A DNA stretch of 42,775 nt from Bacteroidales bacterium. GTDB lineage: Bacteria > Bacteroidota > Bacteroidia > Bacteroidales > UBA932. Positions 42,624-42,775 of the stretch are shown here, piece by piece. The translations under genes and the position numbers were made by a program. The DNA lies in NCBI GenBank assembly GCA_029010575.1, contig JAQXKS010000026.1:1-42775 (forward strand), written 5' to 3'. Under the pieces are notes generated by a model that saw only the letters and a list, made by a program, of their open reading frames with translations, had not been told where the DNA came from and did not search any database. Position 1 is the stretch's first letter. Each line of letters starts with the position of its first letter.

Positions 42624-42775
42624 TGGTTTACCGGAGCCGGTGGCATGGATGTAGGCTTTGAACGACCCGGGATTAAGGTTGTATTTGCAAATGAGGTTAT
42701 GAAAGAAGCAGCTCAGACTTATATACTGATTGATTTCCGTGCCTTCTATGGCTTGGATAAATTTAGCTTGAAGCA
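42624..42775 (+). pseudogene. C5 cytosine-specific DNA methyltransferase fragment joined to a third gene fragment
   Basis: In the frame of base 42624 the DNA reads FTGAGGMDVGFERPGIKVVFANEVMKEAAQTY, the SAM-binding motif I and following strand of a Dcm-type methyltransferase. It lacks a start codon because it is fused to the DUF1016 remnant in a different frame. After about 42714 the same frame goes on with IDFRAFYGLDKFSLK, which does not fit the methyltransferase and looks like a piece of another protein that I cannot name with confidence. The gene runs off the window end. Confidence 0.65.

Larger units (their letters stand above)
40250..42775 (+). mobile_element. left end of an integrated genomic island
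   Basis: From the tRNA-tail junction to the window end lie a tyrosine recombinase gene, a broken DUF1016 nuclease gene and fragments of a C5 cytosine methyltransferase and a third gene. This is a typical cargo of defence or restriction functions next to an integrase. The right boundary is not in view, so size and mobility cannot be judged. Confidence 0.65.

Noticed and set aside
1-42775. CRISPR array, rRNA operon or complete phage
   Set aside because: No spaced direct repeats, no rRNA sequence and no phage structural genes are visible. The only mobile signature is the island edge at the right end.

Overview
The window looks like a chromosome segment of a member of the Bacteroidota, most likely order Bacteroidales. 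Supporting signs are promoters of the Bacteroidetes type (TTTG about 20 bases upstream of TAnnTTTG), very few Shine-Dalgarno sequences, and family content typical of the group: DUF4783, DP-linker lipoproteins with a FISUMP-like domain, a eukaryote-type glycogen synthase, an XseA lacking a long C-terminal coiled coil, and GG-leader peptides. I cannot name the genus. Rikenellaceae-like relatives are possible but unproven.

Layout. 1-3998 (+) is a type I secretion operon: the 3' part of a peptide-exporting ABC transporter, two very small genes whose products both carry double-glycine leaders (1249-1380 and 1387-1578), a perfect hairpin, then a TolC-like outer-membrane channel and an HlyD/MacA-like adaptor. 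tsaB follows (4032-4772). From 20112 down to 4732 nearly everything is on the minus strand and tightly packed: xseA-xseB, then a glycogen/alpha-glucan block (branching enzyme, GH133-type debranching enzyme, GT4 glycosyltransferase, GH57 amylase, and a giant glycogen synthase-glycogen phosphorylase fusion), then ribF, a small membrane protein, greA with its own promoter and a leader terminator, a HIT protein and a thioredoxin-fold lipoprotein. 20166-31005 (+) is a housekeeping run (engB, prs, nadE, small Cys-rich membrane protein, der, exported unknown, M16 peptidase, O-methyltransferase, rlmH) ending in a large NtrY-like sensor kinase. A convergent NtrC-type regulator lacking a DNA-binding domain follows, then cmk-ispH, efp and its terminator.

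34482-39794 is more accessory. It holds a small secreted protein, the decayed tail of a histidine kinase gene, a DUF4783 protein, rubrerythrin with a clear promoter and a long RNA hairpin, two surface lipoproteins and a small RelA/SpoT-like HD hydrolase. At about 40250 the chromosome meets a mobile island. A 16-base tRNA 3' end with its terminator marks an attachment site, followed by an intact tyrosine recombinase and then a chain of broken genes: a DUF1016 nuclease with an in-frame TGA, fused out of frame to a C5 cytosine methyltransferase fragment and then to a third fragment.

How genes work together. The glycogen block can build (synthase plus branching enzyme) and break down (phosphorylase, debrancher, GH57) storage glucan. 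The absence of ADP-glucose pyrophosphorylase fits a GT3 synthase that uses UDP-glucose. The best candidate for an undescribed system is the GG-peptide pair with its dedicated export machinery. Both predicted mature peptides carry a GxxxG motif, as two-peptide bacteriocins do.
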